Shown in pieces: positions 13,508-21,037 of a stretch of 22,824 nucleotides of DNA. The notes below the pieces were generated by a model. It was not told where the DNA came from and did not search any database. It was given only the letters and a program-made list of their open reading frames with translations. How positions within the stretch are numbered: position 1 is the stretch's first letter; every line of letters starts with the position of its first letter. This DNA comes from Lachnospiraceae bacterium (GTDB lineage Bacteria > Bacillota > Clostridia > Lachnospirales > Lachnospiraceae), in the NCBI GenBank assembly GCA_009774375.1, contig VSNO01000066.1, positions 1 through 22,824 on the forward strand, written 5' to 3'. The position numbers and the translations under genes are program-made.

Positions 13508-13586
13508 CCGCATAACTTTATACGGAGCGGTCAGCCTTTTCGACCGTCAGTATATCATTCGTTCATGCCGGCAGCAGGACTGCTGC
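13508..13586 (+). repeat. Three successive inverted repeats upstream of secDF
   Basis: Three small hairpins can be drawn: CCGCATAA/TTATACGG (13508-13525, one mismatch), CGGTC/GACCG (13528-13546, 9-nt loop) and GCAGCAG/CTGCTGC (13571-13586). None has a T tract, so they are not obvious terminators. They may form a structured leader for secDF or be incidental. No convincing promoter was seen here, so secDF may be co-transcribed with scfB. Confidence 0.4.
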
Positions 13587-13612
13587 TGTATAGTAAAGGA
13601 GTTATACAGATT

Positions 13613-15850
13613 ATGAAGAAAAACAAAGGTGTGGTTACGCTGCTCGTGACGGTGCTCGTCATAGCGGCGTTGGGATTTGTGGCAATATGGGGTATTGGCA
13701 CAGAGAAGGCCGGCTCTGCATCGGGAATCCGCCAGGGACTTGACCTGGCAGGTGGCGTGAGCATCACGTACCAGGTGGTGGGGGAGGAGAACCCCTCCGC
13801 GGAGGACATGGCGGACACGATCTACAAGCTGCAGCAGCGTGTGGAGAGCTACAGCACAGAGGCGCAGGTGTACCAGGAGGGCAATGACCGTATCAACATC
13901 GAGATCCCGGGTGTGTCGGATGCCAACTCGATCCTGGCGGATCTGGGGCGTCCGGGCGCGCTGTATTTCATCGCGCAGACCGATGCGGACGGGAATCCGA
14001 ACTATTCTTACACAGGTTCGGGTGCGACCGGATTCTCCCTGAATAAGACGATCGACGAACTGCTGGCTGACGGAGGCGTTGTTCTGGAGGGCACGGATGT
14101 GGAGTCGGCAGCCGGAGGTTCGGCGAGTGATCAGCTTGGAAACAGCCAGTTTGTCGTTGATCTTGTATTTACAAAGGAAGGGACTACGAAATTTGCGGAT
14201 GCCACGACAAAGGCGTATGCAAATGGCCAGTCGATCGGGATCTACTATGACGGGGATTTCATCAGCGTGCCAAACGTGGAGGCAGCGCTCACGGACGGAA
14301 GGGCACAGATCTCCGGCATGGGAACCTTTGAGCAGGCTGAACGCCTTGCAAGCCAGATCCGCATCGGCGGGCTGAAGCTGGAGCTGGAGGAGCTGCGCTC
14401 GAACGTGGTGGGTGCGCAGCTTGGCGAGGAGGCCGTGCGGACAAGCCTGCTGGCGGCGCTGATCGGTCTGATCATCATCGCGCTGTTCATGATCATCGTG
14501 TACCGCATTCCGGGGGTTGCGTCAGTGCTGGCACTGATCATCTATACCTGCCTGATCGTGATCTGCCTGAACATCTTTGAGCTGACGTTGACACTTCCGG
14601 GTATTGCAGGTATCATTCTCTCGATCGGTATGGCTGTCGATGCGAACGTTATCATCTTTGCGAGGATCCGGGAGGAGATCACAGCCGGCAAGACCGTCAG
14701 AAACGCGATCGATACCGGTTTTCAGAAAGCGCTATCGGCGATTGTTGACGGCAATGTGACAACGCTGATCGCGGCGCTGGTGCTTGGCATTAAGGGTTCC
14801 GGATCGGTGAAGGGATTTGCCTACACGCTCGGTCTGGGCATCGTGCTCTCGATGTTCACGGCACTTTTTGTGACGAGGCTCATTCTCAGGGCAATGTTTG
14901 CGGTCGGACTCAAGGATGTGAAGTTTTATGGGACCAATAAGGAGAGAACGACAGTCCATTTCCTTGGCAAGAGGATGATATTCTTTGCCTGCTCGATCGC
15001 ACTGATCGTTCTTGGCTTTTTGTTTATGGGCATCAACGGCGCTTCCGCGGGCAGGGTGCTGAACTACAGTCTGGACTTTGTGGGCGGTACATCCACCAAT
15101 GTCACGTTCAATGAGGATATGGATCTCGCCGCGATCGACGCCAATGTCGTGCCGGTGTTTGGCAGTGTGACAGGCGACAGTGCGGTGCAGGTACAGAAGG
15201 TGGCAGGCTCCAACGAGGTGATCTTCAAGACAAGGGAGCTGAACCTGTCGGAGAGGGAACAGCTCAACAGCGCGCTGGCAGAGAGATTCGGTGTCAATGA
15301 GGAACTGATCACGGCGGAGACGATCAGCTCCACGATCAGCTCGGAGATGAAGAGCGATGCGGTTGCTGCGGTGATCATCGCGACGGTCTGCATGCTGATC
15401 TACATCTGGTTCCGGTTCAAGGATATCCGTTTTGCGGCGAGCTCTGTTGCGGCGCTGGTGCATGATGTGCTTGTCGTACTTGCGTTCTATGCGATCGCAA
15501 AGGTGTCTGTCGGCAGTACGTTCATCGCATGCATGCTCACGATCGTAGGGTACTCTATCAATGCGACTATCGTTATCTTTGACCGCATCCGCGAGAACCT
15601 GGGCTCGATGCAGAAGAAGGATTCGCTGGAGGAGCTTGTCAACAGGAGTATCAGCCAGACGCTCTCGAGAAGTATCTTCACGTCGCTGACGACCTTCGTC
15701 ATGGTGGCGGCGCTGTATGTGCTCGGCGTGACTTCGATCAAGGAGTTTGCCCTGCCGCTCATGGTAGGTATCGTGTGTGGTACGTATTCTTCCGTGTGCA
15801 TCACGGGGGCGCTCTGGTATGTGCTGCGGACAAAGATCAAAAAAGCATAA
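13613..15850 (+). CDS. secDF: Protein translocase subunit SecDF (fused SecD-SecF)
   Basis: SecDF is a proton-driven RND-type membrane protein that helps SecYEG complete protein export. The 745-residue product is a natural fusion. The SecD half (about 1-440) has a first membrane segment, then RQGLDLAGGVSITYQV, a large external domain, and the SecD motif GIAGIILSIGMAVDANVIIFARIREE. The SecF half (about 455-745) has LNYSLDFVGGTSTNVTF and TIVGYSINATIVIFDRIREN. Twelve membrane segments are expected. The length is close to B. subtilis SecDF (737). ATG 13613 follows AAAGGAG with an 11-nt gap; the in-frame ATG at 13565 would add 16 residues without a good ribosome binding site. Its position after scfAB recurs in Clostridia. 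A terminator follows 21 bp later. Confidence 0.97.
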   Translation: MKKNKGVVTLLVTVLVIAALGFVAIWGIGTEKAGSASGIRQGLDLAGGVSITYQVVGEENPSAEDMADTIYKLQQRVESYSTEAQVYQEGNDRINIEIPGVSDANSILADLGRPGALYFIAQTDADGNPNYSYTGSGATGFSLNKTIDELLADGGVVLEGTDVESAAGGSASDQLGNSQFVVDLVFTKEGTTKFADATTKAYANGQSIGIYYDGDFISVPNVEAALTDGRAQISGMGTFEQAERLASQIRIGGLKLELEELRSNVVGAQLGEEAVRTSLLAALIGLIIIALFMIIVYRIPGVASVLALIIYTCLIVICLNIFELTLTLPGIAGIILSIGMAVDANVIIFARIREEITAGKTVRNAIDTGFQKALSAIVDGNVTTLIAALVLGIKGSGSVKGFAYTLGLGIVLSMFTALFVTRLILRAMFAVGLKDVKFYGTNKERTTVHFLGKRMIFFACSIALIVLGFLFMGINGASAGRVLNYSLDFVGGTSTNVTFNEDMDLAAIDANVVPVFGSVTGDSAVQVQKVAGSNEVIFKTRELNLSEREQLNSALAERFGVNEELITAETISSTISSEMKSDAVAAVIIATVCMLIYIWFRFKDIRFAASSVAALVHDVLVVLAFYAIAKVSVGSTFIACMLTIVGYSINATIVIFDRIRENLGSMQKKDSLEELVNRSISQTLSRSIFTSLTTFVMVAALYVLGVTSIKEFALPLMVGIVCGTYSSVCITGALWYVLRTKIKKA

Positions 15851-15871
15851 GAGGCATAAAGAGGTTTCCGG

Positions 15872-15899
15872 GGCTGCAGCTTCTATGCTGCAGCCTTTT
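15872..15899 (+). terminator. Intrinsic terminator of secDF
   Basis: A perfect 9-bp stem, GGCTGCAGC (15872-15880) and GCTGCAGCC (15887-15895), has the 6-nt loop TTCTAT and is followed by TTTT. It ends the scf/sec transcription unit. Confidence 0.88.
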
Positions 15900-15957
15900 G
15901 TGGTGTATACTGTTTTGGGATGAAATGTAAAAAAGTATATTTGAAAGGGGCAAGGCT

Positions 15958-16659
15958 ATGGAGGAGAGGCAGGATCGGTTTGGGGTCTCGGCGGCTGTCC
16001 TCAAATGGATCGCAGTGGTGACGATGGTGATCGACCATTTTGCGGCGGCTGTATACTGGCAGATGGCAGACAGCAGTTATGATGTCTATTTTGTCATGCG
16101 GAAGGTGGGAAGGATCGCATTTCCGATCTACTGCTTTCTGCTTGTGGAGGGCTTTTATCATACCAGGAATGCGGCGAAGTATCTGCGAAACTGTTTTCTG
16201 TTCGCACTGTTGTCAGAGATCCCGTTTGATATGGCGATCTTCGGGTGCGTAGTTTATCCGCAGGGACAGAATGTGTATTTTACGCTCTGCGTCGGGCTGG
16301 GGGCACTGATCCTTTTAGACCGGTACCGGGCGAGGCATGAGACCAGATATGTGCTGCTGAGACTGCTCATCATTGCGGCGGCAGCATATGTGGGCGAGGT
16401 GCTTGACGTGGATTATCACTGGAAGGGTGTACTGTTCATCATACTGTTTTACTATGTCAGGAACGCGCAGGAGTGGATCCGGAATCTTGCGGTGATCTTC
16501 GCGTTTGCGTACGAAGTGACAGCGCCGCTTGCGGTGATACCGATACACTTCTATAATGGAAAGCGCGGCAGGCAGATGAAGTATCTGTTCTATGCGATCT
16601 ATCCGGTGCATCTTTTGATATTCGGGTTGATCCGGTTTTATTTGATGGGAGAAGGGTGA
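15958..16659 (+). CDS. TraX-family integral membrane protein
   Basis: The 233-residue protein is almost entirely hydrophobic, with about seven or eight membrane segments. Family features are visible: LKWIAVVTMVIDHF near the N-terminus, RKVGRIAFPIYCFLLVEGFYHT at about 63-84, LLSEIPFDMAIFG at about 98-110, and YNGKRG with KYLFYAIYPVHLLIFG at the C-terminus. TraX of the F plasmid is needed for N-acetylation of pilin. In Firmicutes, chromosomal TraX-like proteins are common but their substrate is unknown; a membrane acetyltransferase-like role is only inferred. ATG 15958 has AAAGGGG just upstream. No other conjugation genes are present, so this is not evidence of a mobile element. The stop overlaps the region of the next gene's start, suggesting co-translation. 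Confidence 0.88.
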   Translation: MEERQDRFGVSAAVLKWIAVVTMVIDHFAAAVYWQMADSSYDVYFVMRKVGRIAFPIYCFLLVEGFYHTRNAAKYLRNCFLFALLSEIPFDMAIFGCVVYPQGQNVYFTLCVGLGALILLDRYRARHETRYVLLRLLIIAAAAYVGEVLDVDYHWKGVLFIILFYYVRNAQEWIRNLAVIFAFAYEVTAPLAVIPIHFYNGKRGRQMKYLFYAIYPVHLLIFGLIRFYLMGEG

Positions 16660-16661
16660 AG

Positions 16662-17390
16662 ATGTATACATATGAAATCAATGCGGGTTACAGTGCTATG
16701 GATGCGTCGCTGCGCATGACAGTGCCCGCGATACTGGACTGTTTTCAGGACGCGGCGATCTTTGAGGCGGAGAACGGGCGGATCACTGTGGAGTATCTCT
16801 ATGACAGGCATATCGTGTGGGTCCTTAGTTCATGGCAGATCGTGATCGACAGGCGTCCGAAGCTGAATGAGCGGATCAGGGTCTCGACGTCGCCTTATGA
16901 TTTCAGGGGATTTCTGGGTTATCGAAACTTTTCACTGACAGGCGGGAAGGGGGACGTGCTCGTGAGGGCGGCATCGATCTGGACGCTGGTGGACACAGAA
17001 AAAGGCTGTCCGGTGAGACCTTCACAGGAGATGCAGGACGGGTACGTGCTGGCTCCCAGGCTTGAGATGGAGTATGCCCCGAGAAAGATCGCACTGCTGG
17101 ATGACGGGGAAGAGCAGGCGCATTTTAAGATCAGAAAGTATCAGATCGATTCCAATCAGCATATGAACAATGTGGAATATATACGCCTTGCCATGGAGAC
17201 GCTGCCGGAGAACGCCAGGATCAGGCAGCTGCGGGCAGAATACAAAAAAGCGGCGCACTGTGGCGATGAAGTGACAGCGGTGGTGGCCAGGGCGGAGGAC
17301 AGGCACCAGGTCGTGCTGAGAGATCTGGCGGGAGGCGTCTATGCGGTAGTTGAGTTCACGGTGGCAGACCCGGCCTTTAAAGACCTTTAA
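16662..17390 (+). CDS. Acyl-ACP thioesterase (FatA/FatB-like)
   Basis: This enzyme hydrolyses acyl-ACP to release free fatty acid from the fatty acid synthase cycle. The 242-residue protein has the double hot-dog architecture. The first half begins MYTYEINAGYSAMDASLRMTVPAILDCFQDAA and contains VWVLSSWQIVIDRRP. The second half contains the catalytic-region motif KYQIDSNQHMNNVEYI (Asn165, His167) and RAEYKKAAHCGDEV near the C-terminus, both as in plant and bacterial FatA/FatB relatives. I prefer ATG 16662, which has AGAAGGG 5 nt upstream; GTG 16656 overlaps the traX stop and would add two residues. It is 2 bp from the preceding stop and 26 bp from recJ, so the three genes look like one operon. 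Acyl chain preference cannot be read from the sequence. Confidence 0.9.
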   Translation: MYTYEINAGYSAMDASLRMTVPAILDCFQDAAIFEAENGRITVEYLYDRHIVWVLSSWQIVIDRRPKLNERIRVSTSPYDFRGFLGYRNFSLTGGKGDVLVRAASIWTLVDTEKGCPVRPSQEMQDGYVLAPRLEMEYAPRKIALLDDGEEQAHFKIRKYQIDSNQHMNNVEYIRLAMETLPENARIRQLRAEYKKAAHCGDEVTAVVARAEDRHQVVLRDLAGGVYAVVEFTVADPAFKDL

Positions 17391-17416
17391 ATATAGAAAT
17401 AGGAAAGTAGGATTGT

Positions 17417-19222
17417 ATGAGTAAATGGATGGTAGCGGCAAAGAGGGCTGATTTTGATGCGATCGCCCGAAAATATCAGGTCAGCCCGGTACTCGCACGC
17501 ATTATCAGAAACAGGGATGTGGTGGGGGATGAGGAGATCGACAGGTTTCTGAACGGTACCCGGGCGGACCTGTATGCGCCGGGGCTTTTAAAGGATATGG
17601 ACAAGGCGGTGGATATCCTGCTGCGGAAGATCGCAGAAGGAAAACAGATCCGGATCATAGGGGACTATGATATCGATGGGATCTGTTCTACATATATTCT
17701 GTGCAGAGGACTGACAGCGTGCGGCGCACAGGTGGATACCGCGATCCCGCACAGGATACGCGACGGGTACGGCCTGAACGAACACCTGATTCTGGAGGCA
17801 CATGATGCGGGAACTGACACGGTGCTCACCTGCGACAATGGTATCGCCGCATTTGATCAGATCGCGTTTGCGAATGAGCTGGGAATGACTGTGGTCGTGA
17901 CAGACCACCACGAGGTTCCCTATGATGACATTGGCGGAGTGCGGTGGTATCGGGTGCCGAGGGCGGACGCGGTGGTTGATCCCAAGCAGGAGGACTGCGG
18001 CTACCCGTTTCCTGAGATCTGCGGCGCTGTTGTGGCGTACAAGCTTGTCCTGGCGCTGGTCGCTGAGAGAGAGCACACAGAGTGGCGTGATGTGATGGAG
18101 TCTGAGCTTGGGCTGGAGCTGCTGGAGTTTGCGGCATTTGCGACGATCGGCGACGTGATGGAGCTGCGCGGTGAGAACCGTGTGATCGTCAAGAGCGGGC
18201 TGGAGCTGATGGCACACACGCGCAATATTGGCTTGAAGGCTCTGATGCAGGCGACGGAGACGAGGCCTGAGAACATCAAGCCGTACACGATCGGTTTTGT
18301 GCTCGGCCCCTGTCTGAATGCCACGGGAAGGCTGGACACGGCGGCGAACGCGCTGGAACTGTTCCAGACCACGGATCGGGGCAGGGCCGCGGTGCTTGCC
18401 GGCGATCTGAAGGCGATGAACGACAGCAGAAAGGAGCTCACGCGAAAAGGTGTGGACGAGGGCGTAGCGCAGATCGAGAACAGCGGACTGATGCAGGACA
18501 GGGTGCTTGTCGTGTATCTGCCCGACGTGCACGAGAGCCTCGCAGGCATCATCGCCGGCAGGATCCGCGAGAAGTACGGGAAGCCGGCCTTTGTACTCAC
18601 GAGGGCGGAGGAGGGTGTCAAAGGTTCCGGGCGCTCGATCGAGGCGTTTCATATGTATGACGAACTGACGAAGTGCAAGGATCTCTTTACGAAATATGGG
18701 GGACACAAGCTTGCAGCCGGCCTGTCTCTTGCGGAGGAGGATGTGGACGAGCTGCGGCGCAGGCTCAACGAGAACTGCCAGCTCACCGACGAGGATTTTG
18801 AGGAGAAGGTGCTGATCGACGTGCCGATGCCGATGGCATATGCAAGCCTTGATTTTGTCGCGGAGCTTGAGCGGCTTGAACCCTTTGGAAACGGCAATCC
18901 CAAGCCGCAGTTTGCACAGAAAAATGTCCGTTTTCTCAGCGGGAGGGTGCTCGGCGCAAACCACAATGTAGGAAAGTACACGGTGGCGGATGAGGACGGC
19001 AGGAGGTATGAGCTGATCTATTTTGGCGATATCGAGGGATTTCATGCATATATCGCGGCAAAATACGGCGATGAGGCACTTGGCAGGCTGTACCGCACAG
19101 GCGCAGGGGAGCGTGCCGCCGCGCAGTCAGAGCCGATCGTGCTGTCGGTGGTCTACTATCCGGATGTGAATAAATTCCGCGGAAATGTTTCCCTGCAGAT
19201 GGTCATGAAATATTACCAGTAG
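17417..19222 (+). CDS. recJ: Single-stranded-DNA-specific exonuclease RecJ
   Basis: RecJ degrades single-stranded DNA 5' to 3' in recombination, mismatch and base-excision repair and at stalled forks. The 601-residue protein has the DHH phosphoesterase motifs DYDIDG (83-88), CDNGIA (139-144), the name-giving DHH in VTDHHEVP (163-165), and VDPKQEDCGYPFPEICGAVVAYKL. Then follow the DHHA1 domain, with KGSGRS and YGGHKLAAGLS (about 427-437), and a C-terminal OB-fold-like part. It is shorter than B. subtilis RecJ (about 786 residues) because it lacks the extra C-terminal domain; many clostridial RecJ proteins are of this short form. ATG 17417 is preceded by AAAGTAGGA. No frameshift or missing catalytic residue is seen. 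A 334-bp gap follows. Confidence 0.94.
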   Translation: MSKWMVAAKRADFDAIARKYQVSPVLARIIRNRDVVGDEEIDRFLNGTRADLYAPGLLKDMDKAVDILLRKIAEGKQIRIIGDYDIDGICSTYILCRGLTACGAQVDTAIPHRIRDGYGLNEHLILEAHDAGTDTVLTCDNGIAAFDQIAFANELGMTVVVTDHHEVPYDDIGGVRWYRVPRADAVVDPKQEDCGYPFPEICGAVVAYKLVLALVAEREHTEWRDVMESELGLELLEFAAFATIGDVMELRGENRVIVKSGLELMAHTRNIGLKALMQATETRPENIKPYTIGFVLGPCLNATGRLDTAANALELFQTTDRGRAAVLAGDLKAMNDSRKELTRKGVDEGVAQIENSGLMQDRVLVVYLPDVHESLAGIIAGRIREKYGKPAFVLTRAEEGVKGSGRSIEAFHMYDELTKCKDLFTKYGGHKLAAGLSLAEEDVDELRRRLNENCQLTDEDFEEKVLIDVPMPMAYASLDFVAELERLEPFGNGNPKPQFAQKNVRFLSGRVLGANHNVGKYTVADEDGRRYELIYFGDIEGFHAYIAAKYGDEALGRLYRTGAGERAAAQSEPIVLSVVYYPDVNKFRGNVSLQMVMKYYQ

Positions 19223-19301
19223 AGGCAGATTATGGAATGCTGAGAATGGATTTATCGTTTGTTAAGAAAAATAATCTTATTTTTATGATTTGAACACATT
19301 T

Positions 19302-19410
19302 CTGACACAATTATTGGATATAGTAATATACAGATAGTTGAAACACTCACTATCTCCCCCCTCATAAGAAAATATGCGATAAGAGCCAGGTTTTCCTGGC
19401 TCTTATTGTG
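19302..19410 (+). ncRNA. Candidate small RNA with C-rich loop (speculative)
   Basis: Within the 334-bp gap between recJ and murE, CTGACA (19302-19307) and TAATAT (19324-19329), 16 bp apart, form a possible promoter with a start near 19335. The transcript would begin with a short hairpin (GATAGT 19333-19338 with ACTATC 19349-19354), continue with the unpaired C-rich stretch CTCCCCCCTC (19354-19363), and end at a 12-bp terminator-like stem at 19379-19406. No open reading frame of note lies inside. This order of hairpin, C-rich single strand and terminator resembles Firmicutes small RNAs such as RsaE/RoxS, whose C-rich loops pair with ribosome binding sites. It is a hypothesis from layout only. 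The alternative is simply the 3' region and terminator of recJ. Confidence 0.35.
19379..19410 (+). terminator. Terminator-like hairpin between recJ and murE
   Basis: A perfect 12-bp stem, ATAAGAGCCAGG (19379-19390) and CCTGGCTCTTAT (19395-19406), has the tetraloop TTTT and is followed by TGTG. The T tract after the stem is weak, but the stem itself ends in CTTAT. It separates the recJ operon from the murE promoter. Confidence 0.7.
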
Positions 19411-19445
19411 TATGATCCAAAAAGTAAATTCCGGGCATGCTTTTC

Positions 19446-19474
19446 TTGATAAAACGCAGGGGATATGGTATTCT
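19446..19474 (+). promoter_or_regulatory. Sigma-A promoter of murE-priA
   Basis: TTGATA (19446-19451) and TATTCT (19469-19474) are exactly 17 bp apart, and TGG before the -10 makes it an extended -10 (TG-n-TATTCT). The start would be near 19481, giving a leader of about 75 nt before the murE start. Apart from this promoter, the terminator-like hairpin and the possible small RNA, I see nothing in the 19223-19555 gap. Confidence 0.8.
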
Positions 19475-19555
19475 TTAGGATAGGGTCTGCGGGATCTGAA
19501 TATATTATCAGTAAGGGAATATCGGAAAAAACAGGCAAAGGGGCGAGTGAGTGAT

Positions 19556-21025
19556 ATGTATCAGTGCAGGGATCTGCTAAGAGGTTTTGGATACGAGTGT
19601 ATTAAGGGGAGTACAGACGTTGCGGTATCCGAGGTGGTGAACGACTCCAGAAGGATTACAGAAGGATGTCTTTTCATATGTATACAGGGGGCAAAGTTTG
19701 ACGGGCACACAGCTGCGGCAGAGGCGGTGCAGAAAGGTGCGGCGGTACTGGTGGTCAGCCGCGCGGTGGGACTGCCGGACGGTGCGGATGTCACGGTGAT
19801 CCGGGTCGCGGATACCAGATATGCGATGGCGTTCATATCGGCAAATTTTTTTGGCAATCCGGCGGAGAGCATGAAGATCATCGGTGTGACGGGGACGAAG
19901 GGAAAAACGACGACAGCATATTTTGTCAAATACATATTAGAACAGGCAGGCTACAAGGTCGGGCTTGTCGGAACCATCGAGACGATCATAGGGGATAGAG
20001 TGATCCCGGCGACGAACACAACGCCGGAGTCCTTCACACTGCAGGAATATTTTAAGGAGATGAAGGAGGCGGGCTGCCAGGTGGTCGTGATGGAGGCATC
20101 CTCGCAGGGTTTCAAGATGCACCGGACGCAGGGGTTTGTCTTTGATTACGGCATTTTTACCAATATTGAGCCAGACCACATCGGCCCTGACGAACACGCG
20201 TCCTTTGACGAATATCTGGCGTGCAAGGCGATGCTCTTTCGCCAGTGCAGGGTGGGCATCGCCAATTGTGACGACAGGCACTGGCAGCAGGTGACCAAAG
20301 GGCATACCTGTACGCTGGAGACGTATGGATTTGATGAGCGCGCAGACCTGCGCGGAAGTGATCTGAGGCTTGTGACAGGCGCGGGTTTTCTGGGGATCGA
20401 TTTCAGAGTATCGGGGCTGCTCGATCTGGAGATCGAGACAGATATACCGGGAAAGTTCAGTGCCTACAATGCGCTGACGGCTGTCGCGATCTGCAGGCAT
20501 TTCGGCGTGAAGGCGGAGGATATCAAAAAAGCGCTTCTGGGTGCGAAGGTGAAGGGCAGGATCGAGATGGTAAAGGTGTCGGATGAGTTCACACTGATGA
20601 TCGATTATGCGCACAATGCCATGGCGCTAGAGAGCCTGCTCACCACGCTCAGGGAATATCAGCCCGGTCGTCTGGTATGCCTGTTTGGCTGCGGGGGGAA
20701 CCGTTCGAAGCTCCGGCGCTATGAGATGGGTGAGGTGAGCGGCAGACTTGCGGATTTTACGATCATCACGTCGGACAATCCGCGGTTTGAGGAGCCGCAG
20801 GACATCATAGAGGATATCAAGACCGGCATCGGCAGGACGGATGGAAAATATATCGAGATCTGCGACCGCAGGGAAGCGATCAGGTACGCGGTCACACATG
20901 GACAGAAGGGGGATATCATCGTGCTTGCCGGAAAGGGGCATGAGGATTATCAGGAGATCAGGGGTGTGAAGTATCCGATGGATGAGCGTGTGATCATTCA
21001 GGAAATACTGGATGAGCTGGAATAA
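19556..21025 (+). CDS. murE: MurE-type Mur ligase (UDP-MurNAc-tripeptide synthetase), divergent
   Basis: MurE adds the third amino acid of the peptidoglycan stem peptide to UDP-MurNAc-L-Ala-D-Glu using ATP in the cytoplasm. The 489-residue protein has the three Mur ligase domains: an N-terminal UDP-binding domain with VVNDSRRITEGCLFICIQG, a central ATPase with the P-loop GVTGTKGKTTTAYFVK (about 110-125), and a C-terminal domain with MIDYAHNAMALESLL, FGCGGNR and AGKGHEDYQ. TSDNPR (about 404-409) matches the signature of diaminopimelate-adding enzymes. Odd features are EASSQGF where most MurE proteins have E-(V/A)-SSH, and NIEPDHIGPDEH in place of the usual NL..DHLD.H. It may therefore be a second, specialised MurE. 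ATG 19556 is 12 nt from AAAGGGG; GTG 19547 is an alternative only 3 nt from it. priA follows after 12 bp. Confidence 0.87.
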   Translation: MYQCRDLLRGFGYECIKGSTDVAVSEVVNDSRRITEGCLFICIQGAKFDGHTAAAEAVQKGAAVLVVSRAVGLPDGADVTVIRVADTRYAMAFISANFFGNPAESMKIIGVTGTKGKTTTAYFVKYILEQAGYKVGLVGTIETIIGDRVIPATNTTPESFTLQEYFKEMKEAGCQVVVMEASSQGFKMHRTQGFVFDYGIFTNIEPDHIGPDEHASFDEYLACKAMLFRQCRVGIANCDDRHWQQVTKGHTCTLETYGFDERADLRGSDLRLVTGAGFLGIDFRVSGLLDLEIETDIPGKFSAYNALTAVAICRHFGVKAEDIKKALLGAKVKGRIEMVKVSDEFTLMIDYAHNAMALESLLTTLREYQPGRLVCLFGCGGNRSKLRRYEMGEVSGRLADFTIITSDNPRFEEPQDIIEDIKTGIGRTDGKYIEICDRREAIRYAVTHGQKGDIIVLAGKGHEDYQEIRGVKYPMDERVIIQEILDELE

Positions 21026-21037
21026 AGGAACAGGGCG

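Noticed and set aside
15958..16659. TraX-like gene as evidence of a conjugative element
   Set aside because: There is no relaxase, coupling protein, integrase or attachment repeat nearby, and the gene is coupled to housekeeping genes. Chromosomal TraX-like genes are common in Clostridia.
17588..19045. Long minus-strand open frame (about 485 codons) opposite recJ
   Set aside because: It is a shadow of recJ. The recJ frame has all catalytic motifs, while the antisense translation is rich in His, Arg and Cys without any recognisable domain.
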